Positions 12,776 to 25,300 of a DNA stretch of 64,000 bases are shown piece by piece. This DNA comes from Pegoplata infirma (taxonomy: Eukaryota; Arthropoda; Insecta; Diptera; Anthomyiidae). Below the pieces are notes generated by a model. That model was not told where the DNA came from. It worked only from the letters and a program-made list of their open reading frames with translations, and made no database searches. Both the position numbers and the translations under genes were made by a program. Position 1 is the stretch's first letter. Each line of letters opens with the position of its first letter. Location: the NCBI GenBank assembly GCA_963921195.1, contig OY992536.1:286707530-286771529 (forward strand). Reading direction: 5' to 3'.

Positions 12776-14045
12776 TTATAAATTTTATATCTTGTAAATT
12801 TTCTTTAAAACGAAAAAAAAAATCTTATGGAAATCCCTTTTTTCCAATATATTTTTTTTTTGTTTACATCATAATATTTGCCCCGGCCATTTATGGCATA
12901 TATTATTAGTTTATTACCAATTTAAAGGCCAAGAACATGCATTAAATTGTAGCATGTGAATGAAGTTAAACATGTAGTAAACTATAAAAAAAAAATATAT
13001 ATATATTGACTGAAAACAACACAGAGTTGTATGCGCTTGCGTATAACAAGTACTTTTAACTCATAAATCATTTTGTCGTCGTAAAACATCATGCATGCAT
13101 GCTGCTGCTAGCTGGATTTTGCTGTTTGTAGTAGTTGTGCTGCTTGCTAAATGTTGCTGGTAATACAGTTGTGTTACTGTCTGTTGGGATTTATTTATAT
13201 ATCTTTTTTTAAATATTTTTTTTCTCTTTATTTAAATGCTTAAACATTTAGTAACACATACTTAATATAATGTTTGAAAAAATATATTTTTTTTTTTGTT
13301 AAATATTTTTTTTTCAAAAAAATTTTTTTTTGATATATTTTTTGCTCATAAAATAATCTTAGTGTCTCTTGTAGTGTATTTGTAAACAAATTTTTAATGA
13401 CACTTCCCTTTTGCTGTTGTTGTGGGATTTTGAACATAAAAAATTGTTTTTAAAACATCTTTAGTAGAAATGTTTTATTACTTATGGTTATGGTTGCTTT
13501 CATTTGTTGCTCATTTGTTAAGAATTGGAGACATAATTTCACAACCAGCAGCATTTTTTTTTTTAGTTTGCTGCAAATGCAGTTGTTATCTTTTGAGGTT
13601 TCATTTTTAGTTACCTCAAAATCATAAAAATGTCATTTAAAACAATCCATAAAAAAATGTATTTAAATCCTTAAAGTGATATTTTAATTTAAACAGTATT
13701 TTTTTTTTATATTTTCAAAAATATCCAAAGCAAAATAGAATTATTTATTTCAAATCGTTTTATTTTTATTTTGTTTTTTTTTTTATATTAAAATAAAAAT
13801 CCGGTTTTTAAATATTTTTTTTATTTTTGTTTTGATCATCATTCCTTTTATACAAAAAAATAAATTATATTTTTTTTACTTGTTTTAAATCATACGTGTG
13901 TTTAATGTTTTTTGTGTGTTTTACGGTTAGAGGTCAAGGTGATTTTGTTTTATAGTATTTTAAACATTTTATAAATTTTTTTTTATTAAAAATTATTAAC
14001 AAGATTTTTAATTAAAATTGTGTTTTTTTGTTTATCTTATTACAG
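12775..14045. other. A/T-rich intron before exon 14046, no gene
   Basis: Poly-A/T tracts, an ATGCATGCATGCTGCTGCTA run at about 13090-13110 and other CTG-like scraps. No M1 copy within 1.35 kb upstream of the exon. Confidence 0.5.
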
Positions 14046-14096
14046 ATGGTGCAAGCAATACAAGTACTTCGGTTTCACCTTTTAGAATTAGAAAAA
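14046..14096 (+). CDS. hth: homothorax internal exon, MEINOX helix (51 nt)
   Basis: Second hth exon in the window, again exactly 17 codons in phase 0: MVQAIQVLRFHLLELEK. This is among the most conserved segments of all MEIS/PREP proteins, a leucine-rich amphipathic helix of the HM domain used for the Extradenticle/Pbx PBC-A contact. The acceptor is TTATTACAG and the donor is GTGAGTA at 14097. It splices in frame from 8893 and to 28394. Skipping of this exon, alone or with the 8843 exon, would delete part of the dimerisation domain without a frameshift. Both 51-nt exons are embedded in the M1 palindrome array, which stops about 1.3 kb before and resumes about 270 bp after this exon. The initial ATG is an internal Met codon, not a translation start. 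Confidence 0.96.
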
Positions 14097-14856
14097 GTGA
14101 GTATTAAAAAACATGTTTTTTTTTATAATATTTAAAACACAAAAACATAATTGAATAAGTTTTTAAAAAGAAAAATGCCTTAAATTATAAAAAATTTAAA
14201 AAAATCTTTAAGCTACTTAAAAAATTATATTAGCAACATACTGGCAACATTTTATAAAATCAATCGGTCTGCATCTTATTTAAAAAGAAAAACCAAAAAA
14301 ATATTATATCAGAAATAAACAGGAATATATCACAAAAAAATACAAAATTTGTAGTAATTAGTATAAAGCAACATGTTGCAAAAATATTAGAATGTTTAGA
14401 TACATGTTGCGTTTACTAAATTTATAAAAATAACAAAAATCTTAAATAAAAAAACTAAATAAAACAAAAATATATTGTATATTAGAAATAGCAACATTTG
14501 CATCAACATTTGAGTGTCTTAGAGCAGAAACAATTTCACTAAATCAAAAAAAATGTATGGTCATGAGACAAAAAACTAGGGAATTTTTAGTAATTTGGAT
14601 ATAGCAACATGTTGCAGAAATATAGGAATGTTGAGATAGATTTTGCGCACACTAAATTTAAGAAAATAATAAAAAAAAATAACCACAACGGTATTATAGA
14701 AAATATATTAAAAATGTAGTAAATTATATACAGCAACATGTTGCTGCAACATATTGCAGCAACATGTTTGAGCAACATTAAGGTGTTGCGACAAATATTG
14801 CAGAACTTATTATAGCTACTGAAATTAATTTTAATTTCGTAAAATCAAGTTTAAAT

Positions 14857-15114
14857 CCACTGTTGCCAAGTTGGAGGTTTTCCCGCTAAATCTAGCGCTT
14901 TTTGTTTGGATTTAGTGGGGGAAAATTGGTTTTAGCGGGAACGGTGTTTTAGCGGGAAAATCTAGCGCTTTTGGTTTGGATTTAGTGGGAAAAATTTAGA
15001 GGTTTTTTTACAATTTTTCTTTTTCTTTCAATCGAAAACGCCAAGTTTGTCGAATTTCAGCGCTTTTTTTTGTAACTTAGCGGGAGAATTTTATATTTTC
15101 CCACTGGGAAAAGT
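14857..15114. mobile_element. hAT-like short element with GTTTAAAT target duplication
   Basis: 258 bp starting CCACTGTTGCCAAGTTGG (a hAT-like terminus) and ending CCCACTGGGAAAAGT, flanked by GTTTAAAT at 14849-14856 and 15115-15122. Inside, AGCGGGAAAATCTAGCGCTT-type units (TTTTAGCGGGA, GGATTTAGTGGG) repeat two to three times. The related M1 unit at about 16284-16315 lacks it, reading AACCAAGTTGAAAGCTTAAA across the site. Inverted termini are weak, so class is tentative. Confidence 0.65.
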
Positions 15115-15760
15115 GTTTAAATCTTAAATTAGCAACATGTTGCAGCAACCTTTTTTGCTTATAAAGTTATTAAAAAATAACTCACAAATGTTTATACTGA
15201 TATTTTAAATTTTTAAAAAAAATATCTTAAATAGTTTTAGCAACATGGGGCAGCAATATAGCTTTATTACACAAAAAACCTTTTATAGTTTTTTTGTGTA
15301 TTTCATTTTGGATATACAACTTTTATTATATAAATTACAAACAAAAATATGTATTAGCAACTCATCGGCAACATTATATCAAATAATCGATTTGTATCTT
15401 ATTTAGAAAGAAAACAGAAAAAGAAAATATTTTACATCACAAAATAAAAAGAAATTTATAGTAATTTTTGTACTGCAACATGTTGCGAAAATTATTAGAA
15501 TACAGAAATACATGTTGCTTTTACTAAATTTATGAAAATGACAAAATCTTTAATAAAAAACTTAATAAAACAAATAATTTTGCATATTACAACTAGCAAC
15601 ATGTTGCATCAACATTATCGTGTTTTAGAATAGAAAAACATAATCTAAAACAAAAATATATAGGGTCGTGTGGCAAAAAACTAGAAAATTTATAGTAATT
15701 TAGATAAAGCAACATGTTGCAGAAAAACCAAAATGTTGAGATACATGTTTCATACACTAA

Positions 15761-16250
15761 CAAGGAAAGTCTCCCTGGTGTCACCCTCCGATCTTCATGA
15801 AATTTGGATATGTTGTTAAGAACGAAAATTAATTCGACACGTATTTTGCTTAGTGGCCCAAATGTTTAGGGGGGGGTTCGATTTGTATGGGGGGAAATTG
15901 ACCTATTTCCGTTTTTTACGATTAACGCCTATTTTAACAAAATTAATATAGGCATTTGAGGTATCAGATTAAAGGTATTAAAAATACCTATCTCGTAGTG
16001 CTAACAACGGGCCAAAAAAAAAAAAAATATATTTTTCGACTCATTAACAAAAGTGTCCTTAAATTTTGGTATTTTACTCAATATGACGAAAAGTTGAGCA
16101 TGTTTGAGCACGTTTTTAGCACACGTAGATAGGTTTTCCAAAGACCTTTCGTTTGGTATGTAACATGACTAGGTTTCTTTGCATAATATAGGAGACAAAC
16201 GAAAAAAACTGAAAAATGGCCTTGTCTTCCCCACTCCTTTTTACCCCCTA
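15761..16250. mobile_element. PIF/Harbinger-like element, truncated (copy 2)
   Basis: Starts CAAGGAAAGTCTCCCTGGTG after a TAA (15758-15760). It carries the same internal sequence as copy 1 but in reverse order: the CTCCGATCTTCATGAAATTT end here is the inverse of the right end of copy 1. The distal terminus is missing; sequence changes to M1 spacer after TTTACCCCCTA near 16250. Confidence 0.72.
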
Positions 16251-17429
16251 TTGCAGTTGCTACTGCAATTTATTTTGAAGTCGTAAAACCAAGTTGAAAG
16301 CTTAAATTATGTTTAGCAACTTGTTTCTGCAACATTTTTTTGTTTATTATAGAGTTGTTTATAAATTACTCAAAAATATTTACACTAATATTGTAATTTT
16401 TTTACAAATTACTTTAAAAAAAGTTTATCAACATGTTGCAGCAACATCAATTTTATTGAAAAAAAAAAAAAATTTTATAGTTTTTTTGTTTTTTTGGATT
16501 TAAAAATTTTATTATTTAATTTTTTTTTTGAATTATTAACAATTTATTAAAAAATTTAAATAATGTTTTCTTGCATGTTGCTGCAACATTTCAATATTTT
16601 GTTACATGTTGCATTGACTTTTTTGTTAATAAAAAAATTGCCATAAATTTTTTACATCAACATTTTTTAGACTTACTTAAATATTTTTTAATAATTTAAC
16701 TAAGTTGCGCAACATGTATCGGTAACATTTTTTTTTTAAATTTAATAATTTGTTTGATATTTTTTTTTCAATTCATAAATCTGTTTTACTGCACTCCAGT
16801 TTACTAGTGAAATTATAATTAGCAACATGTTGAGGCAACATAGTTTTTCTTTTGAACATGTAGCTGCAACATTAAAAAATTTATAAAACATGTTTTTTTT
16901 TAAACTCATATAGTTTCAGCTGCTAAACACAGTCCTCATATTCAAAATAGTTTCAGGTTGTTTGAATATTATTGATTTAAGCAACATGTTGCTGCAACAT
17001 TAAAAAAATAAAGGTTAAACTAAATATTTAATGACTACAAATTTTGGAAACTCTACGAAAATTTAATATCAAAAAGCTTTCATAGTATAACAACATGTGT
17101 CTGCAACATTCCAGATTGTAACACATGTTGCTAAAAACTATTTCTATATTTTAGTTGATGCAATACTCATATTATTTGAAATTTTAAATAAATGTTGTTG
17201 ATTTAAAAAAAATTTAATTTTCAGCTTGTTTGAATATTTTTGACAGCTAGTCAGATTTTTTTTAAGCAACATGTTGCGGAAACATTTTTAAGTAAACTAA
17301 TAATCGGAACAATGATTAATAATTTTGAAAGCTTTCATCTTATTTTCTTCAAAAAAAAAACTTTCTTAGCATAACAACATGTTGCGGAAACATTCAATAT
17401 AGAAAACAAAACATGTTGCTGGCAACTTT

Positions 17430-18700
17430 ATTGTTATTTTTCTTATCTTTATCAACATTTCATTAGAAAATTTTGTTTTAATTAATGTTATAAAATTTTT
17501 TCCCAAATTAGTTTATCCAAATTAGCTTATTTATTACTTTTGAAAACTACTTTAATTTTTTTATTTGAAAATTATAGTGTTTTTAATGGTGTAGTTATTT
17601 TTTCTAAAAATATTCAAAACACAAAGTATGGTTTAAGCCCCTTTTTTTCAAAAAATACTTAAAAAAAACAATTAATATACAAATTAACAGAATTTTGTGC
17701 ACTGAAAAACTTCACGCTTAATAAATAAAGCTTTAACTTTCTTTGTTCAGAGTTTCTCTGTATACAAAAATATTCTTCAACATCCCCCTGTTTTAAGCCA
17801 AACTCAGAAAAAAAGGAAATTAATTAAACAAATGTTAAGCAAAGCATGACCAAATAAAAACATGTTTAAAATCAACTGAAAAAAAAACTATTCGTTTGAA
17901 CAACCTGAAATTTAACCAAAAATATTCTCAAAAAAAAAAAACTAAATAGATTTCCTTAATTTGTAGTTTTTTTCTTAAATCTAATTTACTTAAATAAGTA
18001 ATTATGTAAATTTGTTTTTGTTATTTTTTCGTTAAACAAAAAAAAGAAAATCTAGATAAATCTTCAAATAAGAAAAATTGTTTTAAATTTGTTTTATTTA
18101 AATATCAAACAACCCACTTTAATGAGGAGAAGTCATACTACTTAACTGAAAACAAAAACAAGTTTCTTTATTTAGTTAAATATTTAATTAAAAATATTTT
18201 AAAAATTTATATAAATTAGTTTTTTTCTATATTTATTGCTATATTTGTTTTATAATTCTTATCTATAAAAGGAAATCAAAATAAATTGTAATTTTAGATT
18301 TTTATTTAAATTAAAATTAAATTTTTGTATTAAAACTTGATTGTTTTTAGAGATTAGACCTAGAAAATTTACATTACATATTCAATGTATATTTAGGTGG
18401 CTTTATAATGGAAAAAAAATTCCAGCAAAAAAATAAAAAAAACAGTATAGCCTTTTATGTTAGTATATCATCTATATGATGTAAGTTTTTTTTTTTTACA
18501 AAAAAAGAGGGTCTTTATTTAATGCATTTAATTTAATTTATAGTGTAGTTTAAATGAACTATTTTTTTTTAAATGAAAAACGGAAGCTTATAGTATGAGA
18601 AAAATTAGAGAAAACAAAAATCAGATTAAATAACATAAATTAATGAATTCAAATAGAAAATTGATTGTTATCACGAATTAAAAATATAAAAAAACTTTTT
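17430..18700. other. A/T-rich intron, no gene
   Basis: Gap in the M1 array. Low-complexity A/T sequence, no exon or transposon end recognised. Confidence 0.5.
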
Positions 18701-20280
18701 TTATAAAAGCTTTTCTTAAAACCAAGCTTTGGTAAAAAGCTTTTTCCTTACTGCTGTAAAATCTTAAAAATTAAAAAATGATTTTTAATCAAAAGCTTTT
18801 TAAAAACAAGCTGTTTTCACTGCTTTTTCTTTCTTGTTGAAATTTAAAAAACCTTCTTGAAATTATTTTAAGAACAATGAACGAAATATTTTTTTTAACA
18901 AAAGCTTTTTTAATTTAAAAGCTTTTTTAATTAAAAGCTTTTACTCAAAAGCTTTCTTAATTAAAAGCTTTTACTCAAAAGCTTTTTTTAATTAAAAGCT
19001 TTTTACTCAAAAGCTTTTTTAAAGATTTTATAAAAACTTTTTTAAAGAAATTTTGTTTGGGTTTGAAATCTTAGAAACTACTTGAGTCAATTGTGCTACG
19101 TATGCACTTCTCTAAGAAAATTTTATAATATTTGAATACTTCGTATCAGCAACATGTTGCCAGACCACAAATTTTCTTTTTTTCATCTCCTAATTGTATA
19201 GTGGCACAATTTTTATAATGAAACTTTTAAAAAATCTAATTAAATTCCTTTATATTTCTTGATCTGATCTTTATTCATCTTCTTCAGATAGCTTACATTA
19301 AATCCATTATATGATGACAAAAAAAAAAAAACGTTTAGACCACACTTTTCCTTAAAAGCTTCTTGTACAATTTTAATGCAAAAAGTAAGAGATTTAGTTA
19401 AAAATTTAAATAATAAAAAAATTGTTTTATGGAAGCTTTTTAAAAAACCAATCTTGTTTAAAAGATTTTCTACTTGTAAAAATAATACAAAAAATCATTT
19501 TTAATCAAAAGTTTCTTGAAAGCTTTTTCTTTATCAGGTTTAAAATTTAAAAAAAAACTTCTTGAAATGTTGTTAAGCATATCAAACAAATATTTTTTTA
19601 AACAAAAGCTTTTTTGATTAAAAGCTTTTTTTTTAAAGTTTTCTTAAAATCTTTTACAAATTTTTTTTAACCTTTGTTACGATTTTTTCAATTGTTTGTA
19701 ATCTTAAAAACTGCTTGATTCAATTGGTTTAAAAAAATGCAATATTCGCGAATCTCCAAAATAAATTCAATATATTCCAAATATTTTTTTTAACAAACTC
19801 TCTTTAAATTAAAAGCTTTTAGTTTATAAAAAGCTTTTACTTAAAAGCTTTTAGTTTATAAAAAGCTTTTACTTAAAAGCTTTTAGTTTATAAAAAGCTT
19901 TTACTTAAACGCTTTTATTTTATTTAAAGCTTTACTTAAAGCTTGTATTTTATTAAAAGCTTAAAGCTTTTAATTTATTAAAAGCTATTTAGTTAAAAGC
20001 TTTTACATACAATATTGTTTTAATTAAAAGCTTTAAGTAAAAACCATTTTTAAAGATTTTTTTATTGGTTTAAAATTTTAGAATCTGCTTGAGTCAATTG
20101 GTTAAAAAATACGTGTTTTTATTCAAAGCTTATACTTAAAAGCTTTTTTAATAAAAAGCTCTTACTTATAAACTTGTTTTTAAAGTTTTTACTTAAAAGC
20201 TTTTTTTACAGTTTTTTTACAAAGATTTTTAAAATTTTTTTATTGGTTTAAAATCGTAGAAACAGCTTGTGTCAATTGGT
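18700..20280. repeat. M3 array a: AAAAGCTTTT palindromes
   Basis: Dozens of copies of the 10-bp palindrome AAAAGCTTTT, many in direct units such as AATTAAAAGCTTTTACTC (18930-19015) and TTAGTTTATAAAAAGCTTTT (19818-19900, at least three near-perfect copies). A larger unit repeats about every 0.6-1 kb: ...GATTTTTTTAA, then a CTTGAGTCAATTGGTT line at 19082, 19705, 20090 and 20270, then CAGCAACATGTT at 19147 and 20330. So M3 blocks alternate with single M1 motifs. Confidence 0.8.
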
Positions 20281-20289
20281 TTAAAGAAT

Positions 20290-21980
20290 TTAATTTAATT
20301 TAAATGTAAGCACTTAACGTTTTGTGTCAGCAACATGTTCTTAAAAAATCTCTTTAAATTCTTTACATTTCTTATTCTTAACTTTATTGAACTTCTTTAG
20401 ATAGCTTACATTAAAAAAATATAATGTGCTGACCAAAAAGCTGTAAGCTCATATTTTAACTTAAAATCTTTTGGGCCATTTCATAGTTAAAAGTTAACAG
20501 TTCTTATTATCTTACACTTAAAATCTCAAAACTCATTAAAAAAGCCTTCTTTTAGTGAAAAGCTTTTTCTACTGCAGTCTATAATTCTCATTAAGTTTGT
20601 TGACATACCTTACATAGCATTTTTTAATCTTTTTGTTAAAATCAAAAAATATTTTTTCTTAATTTCTTTATTAGTTGAAAAAGCAAAAAATATGTATTCC
20701 TTCTGTCATAACTTTTACATTATTAACTTATCAAAAGTTTGCAACTACAACATTAAATTTTTTTTTTTTTGTGTTGTTTAACAAATAGTTGACATACCAC
20801 CCAAACACTGGCTGGTAATAAAAAGGAATTTCTTTGCTTAAAAACTTTTCCTCTGGCAGAAAGAACTACACAAGATGCATCAGAAAAATTGTTTTAACAT
20901 ACATAAATTTAACATTAAGGAAGTATGTATGAATGCAAGCAACAGCTTCCCAAAGAAACACTGTACTGCAATAAACTGCAGTTAATACACAAATACATCA
21001 GTACCACGTTTGACCAGATAGATCAAGTTACTGATAACTTAAAGTCATATGGAAGAGCTTTATGTAAAAATCATATTTTTTGTAGCCCTTGATGTTTTTC
21101 AAAAAAAATTTACAAAAAGTTGTTAACATGTAAATCGAGTTATAGCTGTACTCACGTTTGGAACGCCTGACTGCAACAATAACAACAACATCACTATCGA
21201 CAACGACAATAACGAGTCATTCAGTCAGTCAGCATTTTGCTCGCTTAACATGTCAAATTCAACACTTGACAAATTAATCAAAATTATCATTAACAATGCA
21301 TCAACACACTGTTTTCAAGCAGCAATGTTGCTGAATGATGATGGTTTGTTGCTGATGCTGCTATTACAGTTGTTGCTGTTATTGCTGCTGCTACAGATGA
21401 TGATGACGATGATGATTTCAATGGCTAAAGCTATGCTTGTTTTTGGATGTTACTGGCCAGACATGTTTAAAAAAAAACGATGCAGAAAAAAAGTCCTGCT
21501 TTGTTTTAATACTACACTCCACATACTATAACAATAACAACCATAAAGAAAACATAACAATTTATAAAATGCATAACAACTCAAAACATCCGCAAAAAAA
21601 AAATATACAGCTTATAAAAACATGCCTAGAATTTATAAGAAGTCCACCACCATACTACTGGCAGGAATTTGTATTTTAAATGCCCAAGTTAACAGAAGAA
21701 CAAGAAGAAAATAATAATAAAAAAAACTTAAAAACAAATCATAAAATTAATAATTATCATTATGAGAAAAAAAAAAAAAAAAATGAATTGAGTTTTAAAT
21801 AGTATTTAATTGAATAAATTTTTGTGAGTGTAAAGGCAAGACAATAAAACAACAAAAGTTAAATAACTTTCTCAATAAAGTGTTTACAATTGTTAAGTAC
21901 ACTGAGAAATATTAAGAAATATAATTTAGCAATACAAATAACAATATTTTTGCAACTTTTTTTCTTTGAAATGGATAATT
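20290..21980. other. A/T-rich intron with trinucleotide tract, no gene
   Basis: Contains one decayed M1 at 20327 and a CTG/GAT trinucleotide region (21325-21425). An open frame of 93 codons across 21250-21531 is just this repeat translated (poly-Leu, poly-Met). No support for a gene. Confidence 0.5.
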
Positions 21981-21984
21981 TTTT

Positions 21985-23850
21985 AATTAGCAACATGTAT
22001 ATGCATATGCTGCAACATATTGCTGCAACATATGAATTTTATTGGATTTATTGAAACTAATAAAAAAGATTAATAACGTTGTAATTTTTTTATAATTTGT
22101 AAGTTTAGCAACATGTTTCTAAACATTTTTGTTTTGTAAGCAACATGTTGGCAAAATATCTTTTCTGTATTTAAATTTTAGATATGAAGTATTATGGTGT
22201 AACATGTGCTTTAAATCGTTTTAAAAAAAGATAATACATTTTTCTGTTAAGTAACATGTTGCTAAACATTTTAATAAATTAATCACCACTTCGAATTTTT
22301 TCAACCTGTTTTATGCATTTTAAATTTATAAAACGAGAAAACACGATTTTTTACATGATTTTAAAATGAAGCAACATGTATCTAAACATTTCTGTTTTTT
22401 AATATTTTATCTAGCAACATGTTGCTGCAACTTATAAAATTGACTGGATTTTTAGAAATTTATGGTAAAATTTTATTAACATTGTTATTTTTACATGATT
22501 TTAAAGTTTAGCAACATGTTGCTGCAACATTTCTGGTTTTAAGCAGCATGTTGCAAAAAAATATTTCCTATATTTAAATTTTAGTTTTGAAGTATTATGC
22601 TGCAACATGTGATTTAAAAAGTTCTAAAAAAAAGATAATAATTTTTTTTTGTTTAGTAACATGTTGCTAAACATTTTAATAAATTAAATCGCACTTCGAA
22701 TTTTTTTAATCCGTTTTAAGCATTTTTTACTCATAAAACAAGAAAACACTTTTTTTACACGATTTTAAAATTAAGCAACATGTATCTAAGCATTTCTGTG
22801 TTTTTAATATTTTATCTAGCAACATGTTGCTGCAACATATGAATTTGACTAAATTTATAGAAATTTATGGTTAAATTTAAATAACATTGTTTTTTTACAT
22901 GATTGTAAAGTTTAGCAACATGTTTCTAATCAATTTGATTTTTAAGCAGCATGTTGCCAAAATATATTTTCTGTATTTAAATTTTAGATTTGAAGTATTC
23001 TGTATACTGCAACCTTTGATTTAAAAAGTTCTAAAAAATTAACAATAAATTTTTTTAAAAGTTATATGGTGCTAAACATTCGAATAAATGAATCATAAAA
23101 CGAAATTACAATATTTCTAATCCAGCAACATGTTGCAGCAACGTATCAGTTATGCTATGTTTTTAAACATTCGAATTCTGACATCGTATGACGTCGTACA
23201 AACGTTTTCTATAGGATTACAATGTTAAGCTACATGTTTTAAACATTTTTCTTAGTTAGCAACATGTTGCAACTAAAAAAGATGCTGAACTAGTAGTATA
23301 TTTTTTTGTTTTTAATTCCCAAAGAGATTTAGGATAATAAATATCATAGAAAATCTTTTTTTCTCGTTATAATCTTGAAATTACATTATTTTTAAACCAG
23401 CAACATGTTGCCGCAACGTATCAATAATATTATGTTTTTAAAAACTTGAACTCTAACATCATATGCTTTCACACAAACGTTTTCGGTAGAATGATAATGT
23501 TTACAAACATGTTTTTAAACATTTTTCTTAGTTAGCAACATGTTGCAATAAAAAAATGCACAGTCAAGCAATATCTTCTTTTGTTTTCAATTTCAAAAAA
23601 GATTCAAAATTATAAATATCATATAGAAGTTTACTCTTACACAAATTTTTATTCAGCAACATGTTGCAGCAATATTTTAGAAAATTATGTTTTTAAAAAT
23701 TTTAATTTTGAAAATCTTATAAAAAGGACATTTATTTTTTCTATAGAACTAAAATATTTAGCAACATGTTGCTAAATATTTCTTTTAAATAAACAACAGG
23801 TTGCAGTAATTAATTTTCAACATGTTGCAGCAACATTTTTGAAATGTCCC
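21985..23850 (+). repeat. M1 palindrome array, segment d, with 405-bp and 277-bp higher-order repeats
   Basis: M1 copies and truncated forms (AGTAACATGTTGCTAAACAT, AAGCAACATGTATCTAAACA) at high density. A unit of about 405 bp is present nearly three times (for example the AGTAACATGTTGCTAAACAT element at 22250 and 22655), and a second unit of about 277 bp twice (23123 and 23400, each with TTTCTTAGTTAGCAACATGT downstream). The array ends abruptly after 23821-23840; no M1 copy occurs from there to 64000. Confidence 0.85.
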
Positions 23851-25300
23851 GTTTTTAAGCTTTTTAGCTAAAATCTGCAAAAACTTTACACCCATAAAGC
23901 TTTAGGCTTTCTTTTATAACTTTTCTTCAAGTTTATTTAGTAACAAGAAAAGCTTTTTTTTGCAAGTTTTCCCAAAAAAATTCTTTAAGTGCACTATAAA
24001 CAGTTTTCTATTTATATATGTTTAGTTTTGTATTGCATTGTTAAAAAAAAAAGCTAAAAGGAAACTTTTTTTGTGTTGTCTTATATAAAAACCAGTCTTT
24101 TTTTATAAACTAAAAAACAGTTAAGACCTCTATTCACTCTTATACTACTCCTTATAGAAAAAACAGGCATGTGTTTTTTACTGTTTTTTTTGTTGTCGAT
24201 TTTTTTTTTTTTGGTGACAATAACATTGACCGCAAACTTTTGAGACTCTCTCGCGTTTGGAAAACGACAGGCTAAACAATTTCTGAAAAAAATATAAACT
24301 TACTGTGCACTTAAGCTGGCTTAGCTTGGCGGGATGACTGGTCAACAGAATTGAACAAAATATAAAAAAAAAAATTGTATAAAAATAAAAATAAAATACA
24401 TTAAACCAGTTTAACAAGTTCAAAATGATACACACACAAAATATTTAACAGTGACACAAAAATTTTTTTTTTTTTTTTAGTTTGATAAAGAAAAATGTAT
24501 AAAAATATATTACAAAAAAAATCTCTAGGTAAATTTTCTTAAACAACACAAAAAAATTGCTATAAAAATTAAATTTACATATTAAAAAAAAATTGTTATC
24601 AAAATTAAAAAAAAAACAAGCCTCTCTTCTTTTTTTTATCAATTGAAAGCTTAAACTTTTTCTTCAGCTTGCTTTTAAAACATTATCTTGAAAATTTTAT
24701 CAAAAACATTATGACCACGGAAAAAAATAAATGCAACTCTGCATTTAAGTTTAAGCATGTGCTTACGAAACGCAGCAGCAGCCGCAACATTTTATTTAAA
24801 AAAAACGCATTTTTTTTAAGTATTTAGCATATAGAGTAGAAGATGAAGAAGAGTATGTTAAAAGTTTAGCCATGGTTACCATTGTTGTATGATGATGATG
24901 CCTTTAGGCCAATATGCATATAAGTAAAATAAAAAAAATAAAAGTTTAAAAAAAGAAACTGATGCATATTTATGCCAATTTTTATGTTACAGCCGGCCAA
25001 ACAGCCAAACAGCCAACAACAAAACCGAACTACCAACAACCATTGTCAAAAAACCGGCCGGCTTTATTTAAAAAACAAAAAACCAGGGAATAAACAGCGC
25101 AAAAAAGAAGGGTTTACTCTCTTTGGCCTTTAAACAAAAACAATGCGCCATTTTTTGCAAACCATGCCATACGCAAAAACTCATTTGCATGTCTATCATG
25201 AATTTGATGGCTTTTGAAAAAAATAAACAGCAGAAAATAAAAAAAAAATAAAATCTTTAAAAATAAATTTTTGCATAAAATGTATATGAAACCATTTAAA
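23850..25300. other. A/T-rich intron, no gene
   Basis: Low-complexity sequence with a few AGCCGGC/CAGCC-type short repeats near 24990-25070. No supported exon or element. Confidence 0.5.

Larger units (their letters stand above)
14220..17430 (+). repeat. M1 palindrome array, segment c, with about 1.13-kb higher-order repeat
   Basis: M1 copies continue about 270 bp after the exon donor, many decayed (TGTTGCAGAAATA, ACATGGGGCAGCAATA). A strong compound site at 14731-14770 has three overlapping half-sites. Block 14226-15340 aligns with 15353-16500 (offset about 1127 bp; for example TTAGCAAC...GGCAACAT, then TCTTATTTAAAAAG). Further copies lie at 16575, 16690, 16822, 16982, 17090, 17268 and 17375. 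Insertions at 14857-15114 and 15761-16250 are present in one repeat unit and absent from the other. Confidence 0.8.

Noticed and set aside
21250..21531. 93-codon open frame
   Set aside because: It is a CTG/GAT trinucleotide repeat in translation (poly-Leu, poly-Met), with no splice context or homology.
5680..23850. M1 array as a CRISPR-like repeat-spacer array
   Set aside because: The host is a fly gene intron; spacers vary in length and are themselves diverged duplicates, repeats are palindromic and no cas-like genes exist.
24178..24642. Two adjacent minus-strand frames of 65-85 codons rich in Phe/Lys
   Set aside because: Translation of A/T homopolymer runs; no conserved feature.
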